From assembly GCA_026119935.1 (NCBI GenBank), contig JALRMH010000007.1:480052-544051 (forward strand): a DNA stretch of 64,000 nucleotides, in the 5' to 3' direction. This stretch comes from Endothia cerciana (taxonomy: Eukaryota; Ascomycota; Sordariomycetes; Diaporthales; Cryphonectriaceae). This document shows positions 1-10,387 of the stretch, piece after piece (position 1 is the stretch's first letter; each line of letters starts with the position of its first letter). The position numbers were made by a program, and so were the translations under genes. A model generated the notes under the pieces. The model was not told the DNA's origin. It did not search any database and worked only from the letters and a program-made list of their open reading frames with translations.

Positions 1-2484
1 CAGAATCTTGTGAACGCGCTGTACAACGCCAAGAATATCACGCAGTTCTTCGCGCACCAGGCCGAAGCCATCAATAACCTGCACGCTGGGCGCCATGTTG
101 TTGTGAGCACGAGCACGAGCTCGGGCAAGTCCCTGATCTACCAGCTGCCCGTCCTGCATGCTCTCGAGCAAGATCCGAACACGCGGGCGATGTATATCTT
201 CCCGACGAAGGCGCTAGCACAAGACCAGCGGAGGAGTCTGAAGGAGATGTTGACGTACCTGCCTGGGCTGGAAGACACGCTTGTCGAGACCTTTGATGGG
301 GACACGCCGTGGAAAGAGCGCAACGCAATTCGTGACGGCGCGAGGATCATCTTTACGAATCCGGACATGCTGCACATCACGATCCTGCCGCAGGAGGAGC
401 GGTGGCGGACCTTCCTGCAGCATCTGAAGATCGTGGTGGTCGATGAGCTGCACTACTACAACGGCCTGATGGGCTCGCACGTTGCGTTCATCATGCGGCG
501 GCTGCGCCGGATCTGTGCGGCGGTGGGCAACCGGAGGGTCAGGTTTGTGAGCTGCTCCGCCACGGTGGCGAACCCTAGGGAACACTTTCAGACGATCTTT
601 GGGATCGATGATGTCCACCTCGTCGACTTTGACGGGAGTCCGAGTGGCCGGAAGGAGTTCCTGTGTTGGAACACGCCGTTCAAGGATCCGGGCGATCCGA
701 CGAGTGGGAGAGGGAACGCCACGTATGAGTGTGCGAGGCTGTTCGCACAGCTTATCCTGCGGGGCGTGAGGGTCATCGGTTTCTGCAGGGTGCGGGAGCA
801 GTGCGAGAAACTCACTGGCGCGGTCAAGCACGAGCTGGAGAGGATGGGACGATCGGAGATTGTGAACCGTGTGGTAGGCTACCGAGGTGGATATACACCC
901 CAGGACAGACGGCGGATTGAAAGTGAGATGTTCGAGGGGAAACTGCTGGGCATCGTCGCGACTACAGCGTTGGAACTGGGCGTCGACATCGGCAGTCTTG
1001 ATGCCGTGTTGACCTGGGGCTTCCCTTACACGATCTCGAATCTTCGACAGCAGAGTGGGAGGGCCGGGAGGAGGCTCAAAGATTCGCTGTCTATATTAGT
1101 TGGCGACTGCTTCCCTACGGATCAGCACTATATGCAGAATCCAGACGAGCTCTTCACAAGGCCGCATGGAGAGCTGCAGGTCGATTTGGACAACATGCTT
1201 GTCAAGGAGGGCCATATACAGTGTGCGGCTTACGAGATGCCGATACGCCCAAAGGACGACGCCAAATACTTCGGCGAGGACATCGAGAAACTCTGCAACG
1301 AACGCCTTGTCAAGGACGACTTGGGCTTCTACCACACCCACGGTAGGTTCAGACCTCTCCCGTCCAAGTTCGTATCGATCCGCGACACAGAAGATGACCA
1401 CTTCGCAATCATCGACATCACACACGGTCGCAACGTCGTCCTTGAAGAACTGGAAGCCTCTCGCGCCACGTTCACCATCTACGACGGCGCCATCTTCCTG
1501 CACCAAGGCGTGACCTACCTCGTCCGCGACTTCAATCCGGAAAAGCACATGGCGCGTGTCGAGAAGGTCAAGGTCGACTGGACTACCACGCAGCGCGACT
1601 ACACGGACGTCGACCCTATAGAAACAGAGGCCATCCGCAAGATCAAGGGCTCCATGTCGCGGGCTTTTCACGGCACCATCCAGATCACCCAAGTCGTGTT
1701 TGGCTACTTCAAGGTCGACCGGCGCAACAGGATACTGGACGCCGTACACGTCGACAACCCGCCCGTCGTCCGCTTCAGCAAGGGGATGTGGATCGACCTG
1801 CCCAAACGGGCCCTCGAGATCCTCGACTCGAGGCGCCTGCACGTCGCGGGCGCGATCCATGCCGCCGAGCACGCCATGATGAGTATGATCCCCAACTTCG
1901 TACTGTCTATGCCGGGCGATGTGCGGACGGAGTGCAAGAACAGCCTGAAGGAGTTCGCGCGGCAGACGACCAACCGCAAGCGGCCCGCGCGGCTGACTTT
2001 CTACGATGCCAAGGGTGGTGCCGGCGGCAGCGGGATCAACACCAAGGCCTTTGAGCATGTGGATCTGCTTCTCAAGCAGGCGCTCGAGCGGGTCGAGGCG
2101 TGCCACTGCCCCAGCGGGTGCCCCGAGTGCGTCGCTAGTGAGTTCTGCAATGAGTCGAACGAGGTCATGAGCAAGGCGGGCAGCGAGGTAGTGCTAAAGA
2201 GCCTGCTGGGACTGCACATTGACGTGGACGCGCTACCCATGGGGCCTGAGGAGGGGCATCATGGCCGCGCTGAGCTGATCGAGACGGTGGTCCTGGCGAC
2301 GCCGGTGCTGCCGAGGGACAGGAACGCGGTGAGGCTTATCGATGTAGTAAAGATGGAGGAGGATGAGGATGAGGGTGGGCTGGCGGGGATTCCTGGCGCA
2401 CCCGTGGAAGGGCGGAGGGCGGATCCGCATGAAGGTCACGCTGAGGCCGTTGTGGAGGCGGGAAGAGATATCGAAGGGGGTTGA
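1..2484 (+). CDS. HRQ1: ATP-dependent 3'-5' DNA helicase Hrq1, 5'-truncated by the window edge
   Basis: RecQ4-like superfamily 2 helicase of the nucleus, known in yeasts for DNA crosslink repair and telomere work. The frame is open from base 1, so the N-terminus lies outside the window. About 827 residues are visible, against roughly 1060-1080 in yeast Hrq1. Numbered from base 10, Walker A (SGKS) ends at residue 41, the DELH box is at 145-148, and motif VI (QQSGRAGRR) is near 350. The C-terminal DUF1998-type zinc module has cysteines at 698, 700, 704, 707 and 714 (CHCPSGCPEC, then EFC). That module separates the Hrq1/MrfA group from ordinary RecQ helicases. The tail after about residue 745 is acidic and low in complexity. 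No intron interrupts the visible part. The family call is firm; only the start is unknown. Confidence 0.93.
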   Translation, partial: QNLVNALYNAKNITQFFAHQAEAINNLHAGRHVVVSTSTSSGKSLIYQLPVLHALEQDPNTRAMYIFPTKALAQDQRRSLKEMLTYLPGLEDTLVETFDGDTPWKERNAIRDGARIIFTNPDMLHITILPQEERWRTFLQHLKIVVVDELHYYNGLMGSHVAFIMRRLRRICAAVGNRRVRFVSCSATVANPREHFQTIFGIDDVHLVDFDGSPSGRKEFLCWNTPFKDPGDPTSGRGNATYECARLFAQLILRGVRVIGFCRVREQCEKLTGAVKHELERMGRSEIVNRVVGYRGGYTPQDRRRIESEMFEGKLLGIVATTALELGVDIGSLDAVLTWGFPYTISNLRQQSGRAGRRLKDSLSILVGDCFPTDQHYMQNPDELFTRPHGELQVDLDNMLVKEGHIQCAAYEMPIRPKDDAKYFGEDIEKLCNERLVKDDLGFYHTHGRFRPLPSKFVSIRDTEDDHFAIIDITHGRNVVLEELEASRATFTIYDGAIFLHQGVTYLVRDFNPEKHMARVEKVKVDWTTTQRDYTDVDPIETEAIRKIKGSMSRAFHGTIQITQVVFGYFKVDRRNRILDAVHVDNPPVVRFSKGMWIDLPKRALEILDSRRLHVAGAIHAAEHAMMSMIPNFVLSMPGDVRTECKNSLKEFARQTTNRKRPARLTFYDAKGGAGGSGINTKAFEHVDLLLKQALERVEACHCPSGCPECVASEFCNESNEVMSKAGSEVVLKSLLGLHIDVDALPMGPEEGHHGRAELIETVVLATPVLPRDRNAVRLIDVVKMEEDEDEGGLAGIPGAPVEGRRADPHEGHAEAVVEAGRDIEGG

Positions 2485-3724
2485 CGCTGTTAGTGTCGGC
2501 GAAAACTAACTCAGGCGATCATCCCTAGTTGTTGAAGACGTTGCCTCAGATGATATATCAACATTTTGCCATACCGTGTCTCTGCTGCCCTACCATGCAG
2601 TGCGATACGGCCCTGCTACATTGTCTTAGACGCTTGGGCGGCGCGGTGCAGGGAGAATCCGGGGAACAATTTGGAATACGCGTCCACAATATGCCACGTC
2701 AACGTCGAAGATCGTATGGGTCGACGCAAACTTTCTTCCCATAGCTAGCACATCGAGCAAGCATTCATCCGCCTTCACGGTGTTGAGGCTTTGTCGGCCC
2801 GAATACCTGGATGGAAGCTGCAAACTGGTTCATCATTATCAATACAAATATCATCTTCCTTCTCGCCGGCGTGGTCTTTATCTGGGCCATTTACGGGATT
2901 ACAATCCATGGGTGAATGTTTAAAGTACGCTCCGGGATATATACAGCAACGACCTAGAGGCTAACACCTCCCCGTGCCTCTCGTACGCTCTCTATGATGC
3001 TTCTACCTTCAAAGCGCAAACAGTCCTGGCAGCCTATGCAATATTCACAACCGGTACGGCCTCTTACCCTCCCGAGGTCGTCGCAGGCACCGTCGGCTGA
3101 CCAAGTACGCCCCCCGCCCCTCCTTCCCCCTCACTTAGCATGCTCTGCAGCAATGGGCTTTGCGCTCGTCGCCATAGCCCGGGTGGTCTAGGGCCGACAC
3201 CGAGAACATACCAATGGGATGGGAGTACGGAGGTACTTAGATCGCGATAAGCTCCGAGACGTTGAGTCATAGGCATAGACACGAGACACAGGTCTTCTCT
3301 CGAGTTGACGAAATGCGAGTAATATGGACTCGGAAAATAGACTATAAAGTATGCCATTGTACACAGCGAACGTTCTGTGAAGTTTGGTTGGATGCTCTGC
3401 GGCGGAACAAAAGGATAGACAGCAATTCTTACGCAGATAGAATACGGGCTAATATATCCTAGAGATGTTGCTAGATTACCAGACCAATTCTCCTTGAAAA
3501 TGGCTGAATATGTCATCATCAGTAGTCGAGGCGTGGGCAGAGACGATAAAGGGATAGGCGAAAGGCGTTCTCGTCTCGGTGTTCAGTGAGATCGATGGCT
3601 TAACTGCCTATCTGGCCTCCCATCGATTGTGAATTTCTCGGTCGACCGAGGACGACACCGGTTAATCTATTATCGTGTGATGGCAATGATAGCTCAGCAA
3701 CAGACTGTCTCCGCCCTTTGGTAT

Positions 3725-4069
3725 CTAACTCCTTTGCAGCTCGCATTCTAGGAGTAGTGTGGCTTGAATGATGATGAAAAAACCAGGAAAACCCCTCTCA
3801 TCCTCCGCCCTAAGCATAGGAGCATGCCGCTGACCGCTACTTGTCGAAGTCTTGAACAGTTTCTTGCCTCTAATGTCGAGCACATCGGACAAGTCATCCT
3901 CTGATAACGAGTAAAAGTCTTTGCTATGAGTAATAAGGCTCTGGGGCGTCGCATTTTCCTTCGTTGTCGATGCCTCAGATGTACCCTTTCTTGGTCGGCC
4001 GCGTTTCCTCTTCACGCTAGGGTTTCCACCCTGCGTAACATCTGCACCTTTAGTAGGGTGCTGTTCCAT
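3725..4069 (-). CDS. Possible small AT-hook protein or gene relic
   Basis: A 114-residue ORF starts at an ATG (4069). It carries one clear AT-hook near residue 22 (KRKRGRPRKG), a minor-groove DNA-binding motif. After it comes a Ser/Thr-rich linker and an acidic stretch (SEDDLSDVLDIRGKK) that looks like real protein. The last 20 residues are hydrophobic and may be read-through into non-coding DNA or an intron. I do not recognise the family. It lies in a gene-poor, relic-bearing interval, so it may be an exon of a broken gene. It could also be a chance ORF, although the AT-hook followed by an acidic segment argues against that. Confidence 0.3.
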   Translation of the reverse strand: MEQHPTKGADVTQGGNPSVKRKRGRPRKGTSEASTTKENATPQSLITHSKDFYSLSEDDLSDVLDIRGKKLFKTSTSSGQRHAPMLRAEDERGFPGFFIIIQATLLLECELQRS

Positions 4070-5073
4070 CTGTTCCCCCTCCCTGCCCTAGCCCGCTAGA
4101 CTTCCTTGTGCCTCCTGTCTTCCGTCCTGCGGCAGGTAGCGCAGCCTTCACTGGGCGAGGTTTCTTCCCGTCTAGAAGCCTGGGGGCGACGAGCTTGGGC
4201 ACTATCCGGAAGGTCGTATTCGACGCGTTCTCGTGTGCATATGGCTTTGATCTCGACTAGTCAATGCGCGTTTCATAGTCGCAGGTCCAAAAAGAGACAT
4301 TCAAGAGATACGGCCAGCACCCGGAATGTCGGTATCTTTGTTAGATGCTGCTGAGGAAGCCTTCCCAGCGCGAAACATTGCATGTCTGCGCAGGTGCTTC
4401 GTTGGAACAAGCCGAGGCACCGGTGAAGCGGTTGTGTGGTCAGAGCCACTTGCAGAAAAGCCCCGCAAAGAAGAACAGCCGCCGTATCATTACACACTTG
4501 GAAGGACATACTTTTCTTCATAAAAATTAATGTAACGCCTCGAAATCAGGAGGTGAGGTTTCATGCTGGAGGCAGGGGGGGGGGAAGGAGGAGGGTGGTC
4601 AGTTGCGCAGACCAAGCCCCTCCTCACCTGGCCAATCGTCTTACACGGATTCTTGGGTGAACGCATGGGGTTAGGGTCGACCTCCAACAACATACTATGT
4701 AGTCCTCCTGGTCTATGCTCTACCCCCGCCCAGCACATTTACCTCCCAACTGGCTGTTGCAGAGACTTCCTATGGCAGTAAGAGACCTGGCCCATGTCTT
4801 AATGATACCAGAGACTGTGCTAGCGTATCCCCCACTGCCGTCCTTCACCTGATTCAAATTGTCAAAAGCACTCTCATTGCCTTACGTCGCAGCAACAGAG
4901 CCTGTCAGATGTCCAGATATGTCTCCTGACTCCTAAGGCATGGCATTGCCCCGGAGTCTCGGATCAACGATCATCTGCATGAAACATCACGGTGTATACT
5001 GTAGTACTGGCAAACTGTCGGTCGTAGGGACATCATGACCGACCTGATTGAACGGCATCAGGCTTAGGAAACT

Positions 5074-5640
5074 AAAAACGCCCTGCCGGTTCCGCAAGGA
5101 ACTACCCACTGAGATCTGGCACATGATCCACCGCGCTGCGTCTGACAGATCTGAAATCACCTCTTTCCACGCACGATCAGGAGGTGCCGGAGGGCCCCTG
5201 CGCAGAGGAAATAGTGTGTCGTTATGATGGACCGATCATGGAAATGTACACCTGATCTGCCTGCCTGCAGATGTACGAGGAGGGGCGCGCCATCTTCTTC
5301 CACTAGACACCCTTCTGTCTTCCCACAAAGGCTTAGACATTTTATCCGGGAGCATCAACAGCCTCTACTAAGAATCATCTCCGAGTATGTACGCGACGTC
5401 TTCCCAACGGAGAGAGAATGGGATGACAGCGCCTTGCAAGCTGTACCGAGGTTGGAGATGATCGTCCTGCATGCTGAACACATCGACTTTTGACCCCAAG
5501 GTGTTCGTGACCGATAAACATGGCGAATTACTGGTTTTAGGCTCTCCGAAAGCCCGCCATCTCATCCGAGATGATGTTCTGGACAAATTGAAGACTGTGG
5601 TGGTCGACCTTGATAATAAGAGAATCGCAAAAGTCGGGCC
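5074..5640 (+). pseudogene. Decayed 2EXR/F-box-like gene
   Basis: Around 5090-5140 one frame reads FRKELPTEIWHMIHRAA, the opening motif of fungal 2EXR/F-box-like proteins. The same frame meets a TGA at 5225-5227. It resumes (DHGNVHLICLPADV) and stops again near 5370. Protein-like sequence then continues in a second frame (RIISEYVRDVFPTEREW) up to about 5490, and returns to the first frame (DPKVFVTDKHGELLVLG, then LDKLKTVVVDLDN) up to about 5640. At least two stops and two frame changes are needed, and no splice sites explain them. I read it as a dead gene. The motif is short, so the family assignment is tentative. Confidence 0.45.
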
Positions 5641-6607
5641 CCGTCACTTCTCTTGCACCCGCTCTGGGCTGCCGGACTCTGCTGCCCAGAGTCCATCGGC
5701 AACATCCCAAGTTCCGTTTCTGTCATACCCCCAATGGACTATCGGATTTAAAAGTTGACCTCCAGGCGTCACGGCCTCCAAAACCATGCAGTATAAGACG
5801 GCTGCCAGCCGCTCAACAGCACGTATAGGAAGAGCGTCTCGAAACACACCTGAACCAGCTCGCAGGAGGAGCCAAGTGATCGACAAGTGCGATGACCGAA
5901 CCGCAGACGGAAGAAAATGAAGCAAGCCGGGTTAGGGACAGTATTGAGATCAGCAGAAACTACCGCAAGAACAGCAAAGGCTAAGTAAGTTGAACAGCCC
6001 TACCTGAGGCTGTCCGCATTCGTCGTACAGAATATCATGCTTCAGATAATAGAGAATTTGCAATTCCAGGGATGCAAAGAGTCCGTATGAGGCTTCGGTA
6101 ATTGAAATTTCCGAGCATCTGAGAGACAGCCCCGTTGGGATCAGACCCGGGGAGAGGGTGGAATCAATTGCTGCCCCGTCTCGAAGCGAATGGAGTTTCG
6201 ATGTCGACCCATGATATGTACATCAAGCATTTACTTACGCCTGAAATGAAAGAAACAGAGGAAGTGGCAGTCACTGCGGCTAGATACTGATGCGAAGTGG
6301 GAGAAAGGAAAAGGGTCGCAGCGAGTCAAATTAAAGGAGGCTCTTCATTCTGTGACCTGCAGACGAGCACGAAATCATCCTCGTGGCCCTTTAATCACTC
6401 AGAGATCTCTGGACGTAGATCGGCAGCGCTGCATGCTATGTAGTTCTTAGGCTACAGATCGAGGCCGTCAGAAGAGATCTGATGCGAGTACGTGGTTCCT
6501 CTTGACAGTTAACGTTATAGAGGGTCAAGGATAGGGTTGAAAACGTTGCCAGAGGGAAGACACGATCTCATTGATTTTTCCTTTTGGGGGGATTATTTTA
6601 TTGTCTT

Positions 6608-6631
6608 TATTATATATATATATATATATAA
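6608..6631. repeat. (TA)n microsatellite
   Basis: About 12 TA units in an AT-rich patch, roughly 590 bp upstream of the complex I gene. Confidence 0.9.
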
Positions 6632-7216
6632 CATTAGAAAACTCTGCCCGGTCACGAAAGACGCACCTTAGAACACCCAAGCCCTGCCTCATTCCACGAG
6701 GATGTCATACCCGCTAGACTGTGACACCAGGGTGGTAAATGTCAGAGTAGTTCAGCACAGACAATACCTGTTTCGAGGCGCCATGAATACTTGAAGGCAG
6801 GCGTCAGAAAGGTACAGAACCAAATGCAGGTATAAATGTGCAAGATAGCTGTGGCACGGTGGTGGGAAAATGAGAAGATGCCTGCGAAAATAGTGAGTGG
6901 AGGTTGACGTGGGGAGAAGGCTGCGGGTTTAGGAGTGTCCGCTTACGTAAGCCCCCGCGCCCTAAACGTTAACGTTAGTGGAGCTTGCCTCGTCGACTCG
7001 ATTATGGCGTACATTACCGTGCTGCGACAGGCCCAGAACCCGCCCGCAAACCTCCATACGCAGGTCCTCAGACGTCGCGAACCGTGCCCGACCGGACCAA
7101 TTGCCCCTTTTCCTCGGCCGCAGACACAACAACAAGCCCCCGGGCCGGCCGACCGACTGCCCTCGAGCCTCGCGCCCCATCACAGAGCTCCCCCGACAGC
7201 CAGCCAGCCGCCCACG

Positions 7217-8066
7217 ATGCGCGCAGCCCTCCGCCTCCTCGCGAGCGTCAAGCCCGTGGCAGGGCGCTACCTCGAGGCCGGCGCGCCGACGGGCATCACG
7301 GGCCTCCGCACGAACCCGTCGCCCCGCTCGACCCTCCTCTACCTCTACTCCAGCACCCTCGACAAGCTCGGCGCCGTCCCCGAGACCTCGGTCTACCGGC
7401 AGTCCGTCGAGGCCGTCACCAGGCACCGCATGTCGCTCGTCGAGGCCGTCAAGCCCGCCGGCTACGACGAGTGGCGGGCCAGGGCCCTCGAGGTCCTCGA
7501 GAAGCACCCGGACCACTTCGACGCCGTGTCGCGGCCCCTGGCCGACGGGAGCAGGGCCGCCGGCGTGGACAGGGCAGGCAAGTTCTTCGTGCTGCGGGAG
7601 ATGAAGCCGGACAACGATGTCAGGTACGAGGAGTGGGACGGCGAGCGCGCCCCCGGTGAGCCGCTCGAGGGCCCCAGGACGGCGGAGGAGCGGGCGGGCG
7701 AGTTCTCCGTGGAGGACCCATTTGAGGGCGAGGATGTTGAGTGGGTCAATGAGCCCATGTTGACGGCTGCTCAGTACGTTAATCCCCTCTGGGTATGTGA
7801 TCTGATGTTGGACGGGACAACGGCTGATGGAGGTGATCACAGGGTCGAGGAGCTCGAGAACAAGATCGGCGCCGGCCTCATCGAGGAGGTCATCCAGGTT
7901 GCCGAGGGAGAGCTGCGGCTGGTCGACACCATGGTCGAGGCCAAGGTGTAAGTCTCAACACTTCCCTCAGTTGTCAGCTACAGGTACTAATATGTGGTGC
8001 AGATGGGAGAGCCTCGAGGAGAAGCCAAGGGAAGGACAGTGGTCGTACTTCGAGAGAAAGGACTAG
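7217..8066 (+). CDS. nuo-29.9: NADH:ubiquinone oxidoreductase 29.9 kDa subunit (NDUFA5 family)
   Basis: Accessory subunit of mitochondrial complex I, in the matrix arm; related to human NDUFA5/B13. Exons are 7217-7773, 7843-7947 and 8003-8066, giving 241 residues. Intron 1 (7774-7842) runs GTACGT to CACAG with a GCTGATG branch-like motif. Intron 2 (7948-8002) runs GTAAGT to TGCAG with a perfect TACTAAT. The N-terminus (MRAALRLLASVKP) is a basic, amphipathic import presequence. The family core follows: PRSTLLYLYSSTLDKL near residues 35-50, then IGAGLIEEVIQVAEGEL, and the ending EEKPREGQWSYFERKD. Length is close to the Neurospora protein. A longer in-frame ORF begins at 6935, but that upstream part is not protein-like. 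The gene faces YIP4. Confidence 0.93.
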
Positions 8067-8507
8067 ACTGCGTGGGGCAGGGCAAGAGTTCTGCACGCCG
8101 TCTGAGATGGCCTCTTCGTACTTGTGAATAGAGGTTGTAGAAAGTCTAGACAATCCATGGAAAAGATGGCGAGCAGGAAAGGCTTTACATTCCGACCCAA
8201 TGGAGCTTATATCAACGAGCAGGTCATCAAGCAGGCCTTCTGCATAGTGCACCAGGCCAGCTTATCAGTGGCGCCAACAGATTGATGATCCATAAGAATG
8301 ATTCGGGACGCCACCTTCAGAGGCTCTGCATCGTACACGTGGATATCTTTAAAATATATTGAACCCTATCATGGCACCCAGGAAGCCCGTCCATACCGTC
8401 CCTGCGCCATCATGCAAAAGAAACCGTGGTACGCCCTGCGACGCTTCCGAAACACCATTTGTGTTCGTTTGGGCTCATTTGGCTTTTTCGAGGCTTGCGA
8501 ATGCCTC
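8067..8507. other. Convergent intergenic spacer
   Basis: 441 bp between the stop codons of the complex I gene (+) and YIP4 (-). It must hold both 3' UTRs and terminators. No coding signal seen. Confidence 0.6.
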
Positions 8508-9556
8508 CTAGCTGATAAAGCAGAGGCAGCCCAGACCGAGATAGAAGACAAACAAGGGATAGATAGCCAGCCCGACCCTGTTCTTCACTACGCCGCTGCC
8601 ACCGAGGATGCTGATACCTGCTGCTAGCGACCAGGCGACGAGAACCAGGTAGACTGGAATCCGGGGGATCTGCGGCACATGCAGCGCAGAGAGGAGGGCC
8701 GCGATGACGAGCGGGAAAAGGGTGTAGCCGATGATGCAGACGCTCTGGGCGAAGGAACTGTTCGTTCGACAGTGTCAGCCGTGTTCCGCCAACACCAACA
8801 GCACGGCGATGAAGCCGGGAAGACTACTCACATGTTGCCACCCAGCAGTTTGATTTGCAACGTGACCACCGCCTCCCCGATCCACACCATGGCAAACACC
8901 CCGCTGAACACCTCGTCCCTCTGCTCCGGCTTCGCATTGAAGCTGAGCAACATGCTCAACAGCAGGCAGAAGATCAACGGGCCCCACAGGTCCCAGTCGC
9001 GCAGGCCGGGCGTCATGTTGTTCTGGTTCAGCAGCGTCTCGGGGTCCATGACGCGCCCCGCGAGCCCCGCGAGCTCTTCCCTCCCACCGCTGATACCGAC
9101 CCCGCGCAGGTTCGCATACACGCCGCGGATGCCCTCGGACGACTCGAACATGGTCCCGCCGAGCAGGTACCTGGGCCACAGGACCTCGCGCATCTTGGAC
9201 CACACCGCCAGCAGGTCGCGCCGCAGCGTGTCCCAGACGGACTCGTCGATCGTGTTCTGCGGCGCGCGCCGGTCCTCGCCGCCTATGCGGGACGAGAGGT
9301 AGTCTTGGTTGAGGGGCTGCGGGGCGGAGGAGGAGGACTGGCCGATGTTGCCCGTCAGTGGGGCCCGGGAGGAGGAGGGCTGGAGGGGGTCGTCGAAGTC
9401 GTTCAGGTCGGCTTGGGGGGAACGACATGTCAGCATCAGATGTTCTTGTGAGCGGCACAAGAGGACGGAGAGCCACGCACCGTCATCTGGATCTATCATG
9501 TCATCATCTTCCAACGATGGGTTCTGGTAGTCATCTCTCCGGGCTTGAGAGGCCAT
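8508..9556 (-). CDS. yip4: Yip1-domain Golgi membrane protein (Yip4/YIPF6 type)
   Basis: Member of the Yip family of multispan membrane proteins that bind Rab GTPases in ER-Golgi traffic. Exons on the minus strand are 9556-9481, 9411-8832 and 8757-8508, giving 301 residues. Introns are 69 bp (GTGCGT to CCAAG) and 74 bp (GTGAGT to AACAG). The cytosolic N-terminus of about 165 residues is Ser/Pro-rich, followed by VWDTLRRDLLAVWSKMREVLWP. Five hydrophobic spans follow: around LWGPLIFCLLLSMLL, GVFAMVWIGEAVVTLQI, VCIIGYTLFPLVIAALL, VYLVLVAWSLAAGISIL and YPLFVFYLGLGCLCF. The GGNISFAQS motif spanning the second splice is typical of Yip4/YIPF6. Upstream reading frame to 9805 lies before the true start and is ignored. 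Confidence 0.92.
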
Positions 9557-10387
9557 TCTGTCTGACAGCTTTGTCGCAACTCTGGTTCTGTCCCAGCCTT
9601 TTATCTTTTCGTTTTGGAGAAGCTGAGGCCGGGCTGCCGAAGAATGAATCTGGAGCCTGCGCTGTCCTGGACTGGAACGCCAGGAAGTCGTTCGCCGTTG
9701 AACTGTGGTGGTGTTGCACGTTGCCTCTTCACGTATTTGGACAGGTTGATGACAACCTGGTAGCTTCCAAGGAGCTTTCGTACCCCTGGGCTGAGGATTG
9801 GCCAATCATGTAACATGAGTGGCCCCACAGGATACGTACTCCGAGCATGAGTCTCTACCACGCGCCCGAAGGAATCAATCCCAGCGGAGGGATGTACTTT
9901 TTTCCCTGTCCACGGCCATTGTCGGTGGTGATCTTGACATCAGTTTTCCTCCTAATTTATTGTTGCATTTCATAAGTTGGCGTCGATTTACATGATTACA
10001 GGGCAATATCAAAACAACAACTCCACTAGCCAACGCCTGACTTCCGGAATCACGCGTACCTTTATTCCACTTCGGCACATGTTTCGGCGCGTTTTCATAT
10101 TTTCAGACGAAAGAAGTGTGCATACAGATGTCTCGATATGGGATCTGTTCCAAGTATATTCTTCCCGGCTCTTCAAAGGACCAAGTACCCTACCATCTAC
10201 ATTAGCATCGCCAGGACGGGTTAATGTCTCCGCCGGCGGGCTTCAACTGCGCTCTTCAGCGTCAAGACCGCAGTGATGGTGCTGTGCTGTATGGTGGATC
10301 AGGCGCGACCAAAAGATCAACGGTGGATGTCCCTAAAACCTTGCAATACCGACCGTTGAAAAGGCTGATAATGATGGACGCGGCTCC
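9557..10387. other. Intergenic: YIP4 promoter and 3' flank of the PAS gene
   Basis: 831 bp with no coding signal that I trust. Both neighbours are on the minus strand, so this is the YIP4 promoter next to the end of the PAS gene. Confidence 0.5.

Larger units (their letters stand above)
2485..7216. other. Gene-poor interval with gene relics
   Basis: This 4.7 kb between HRQ1 and the complex I gene has no intact gene that I can support. It holds an AT-hook ORF (minus, 3725-4069), a decayed 2EXR/F-box-like gene (about 5074-5640) and a TA microsatellite (about 6608-6631). Base composition is nearer 50% GC than in the flanking genes. The last few hundred bases before 7217 should hold the promoter and leader of the complex I gene. 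Confidence 0.6.

Noticed and set aside
6935..7216. N-terminal extension of the complex I subunit
   Set aside because: In frame but not protein-like; the presequence begins at ATG 7217, as in the family.
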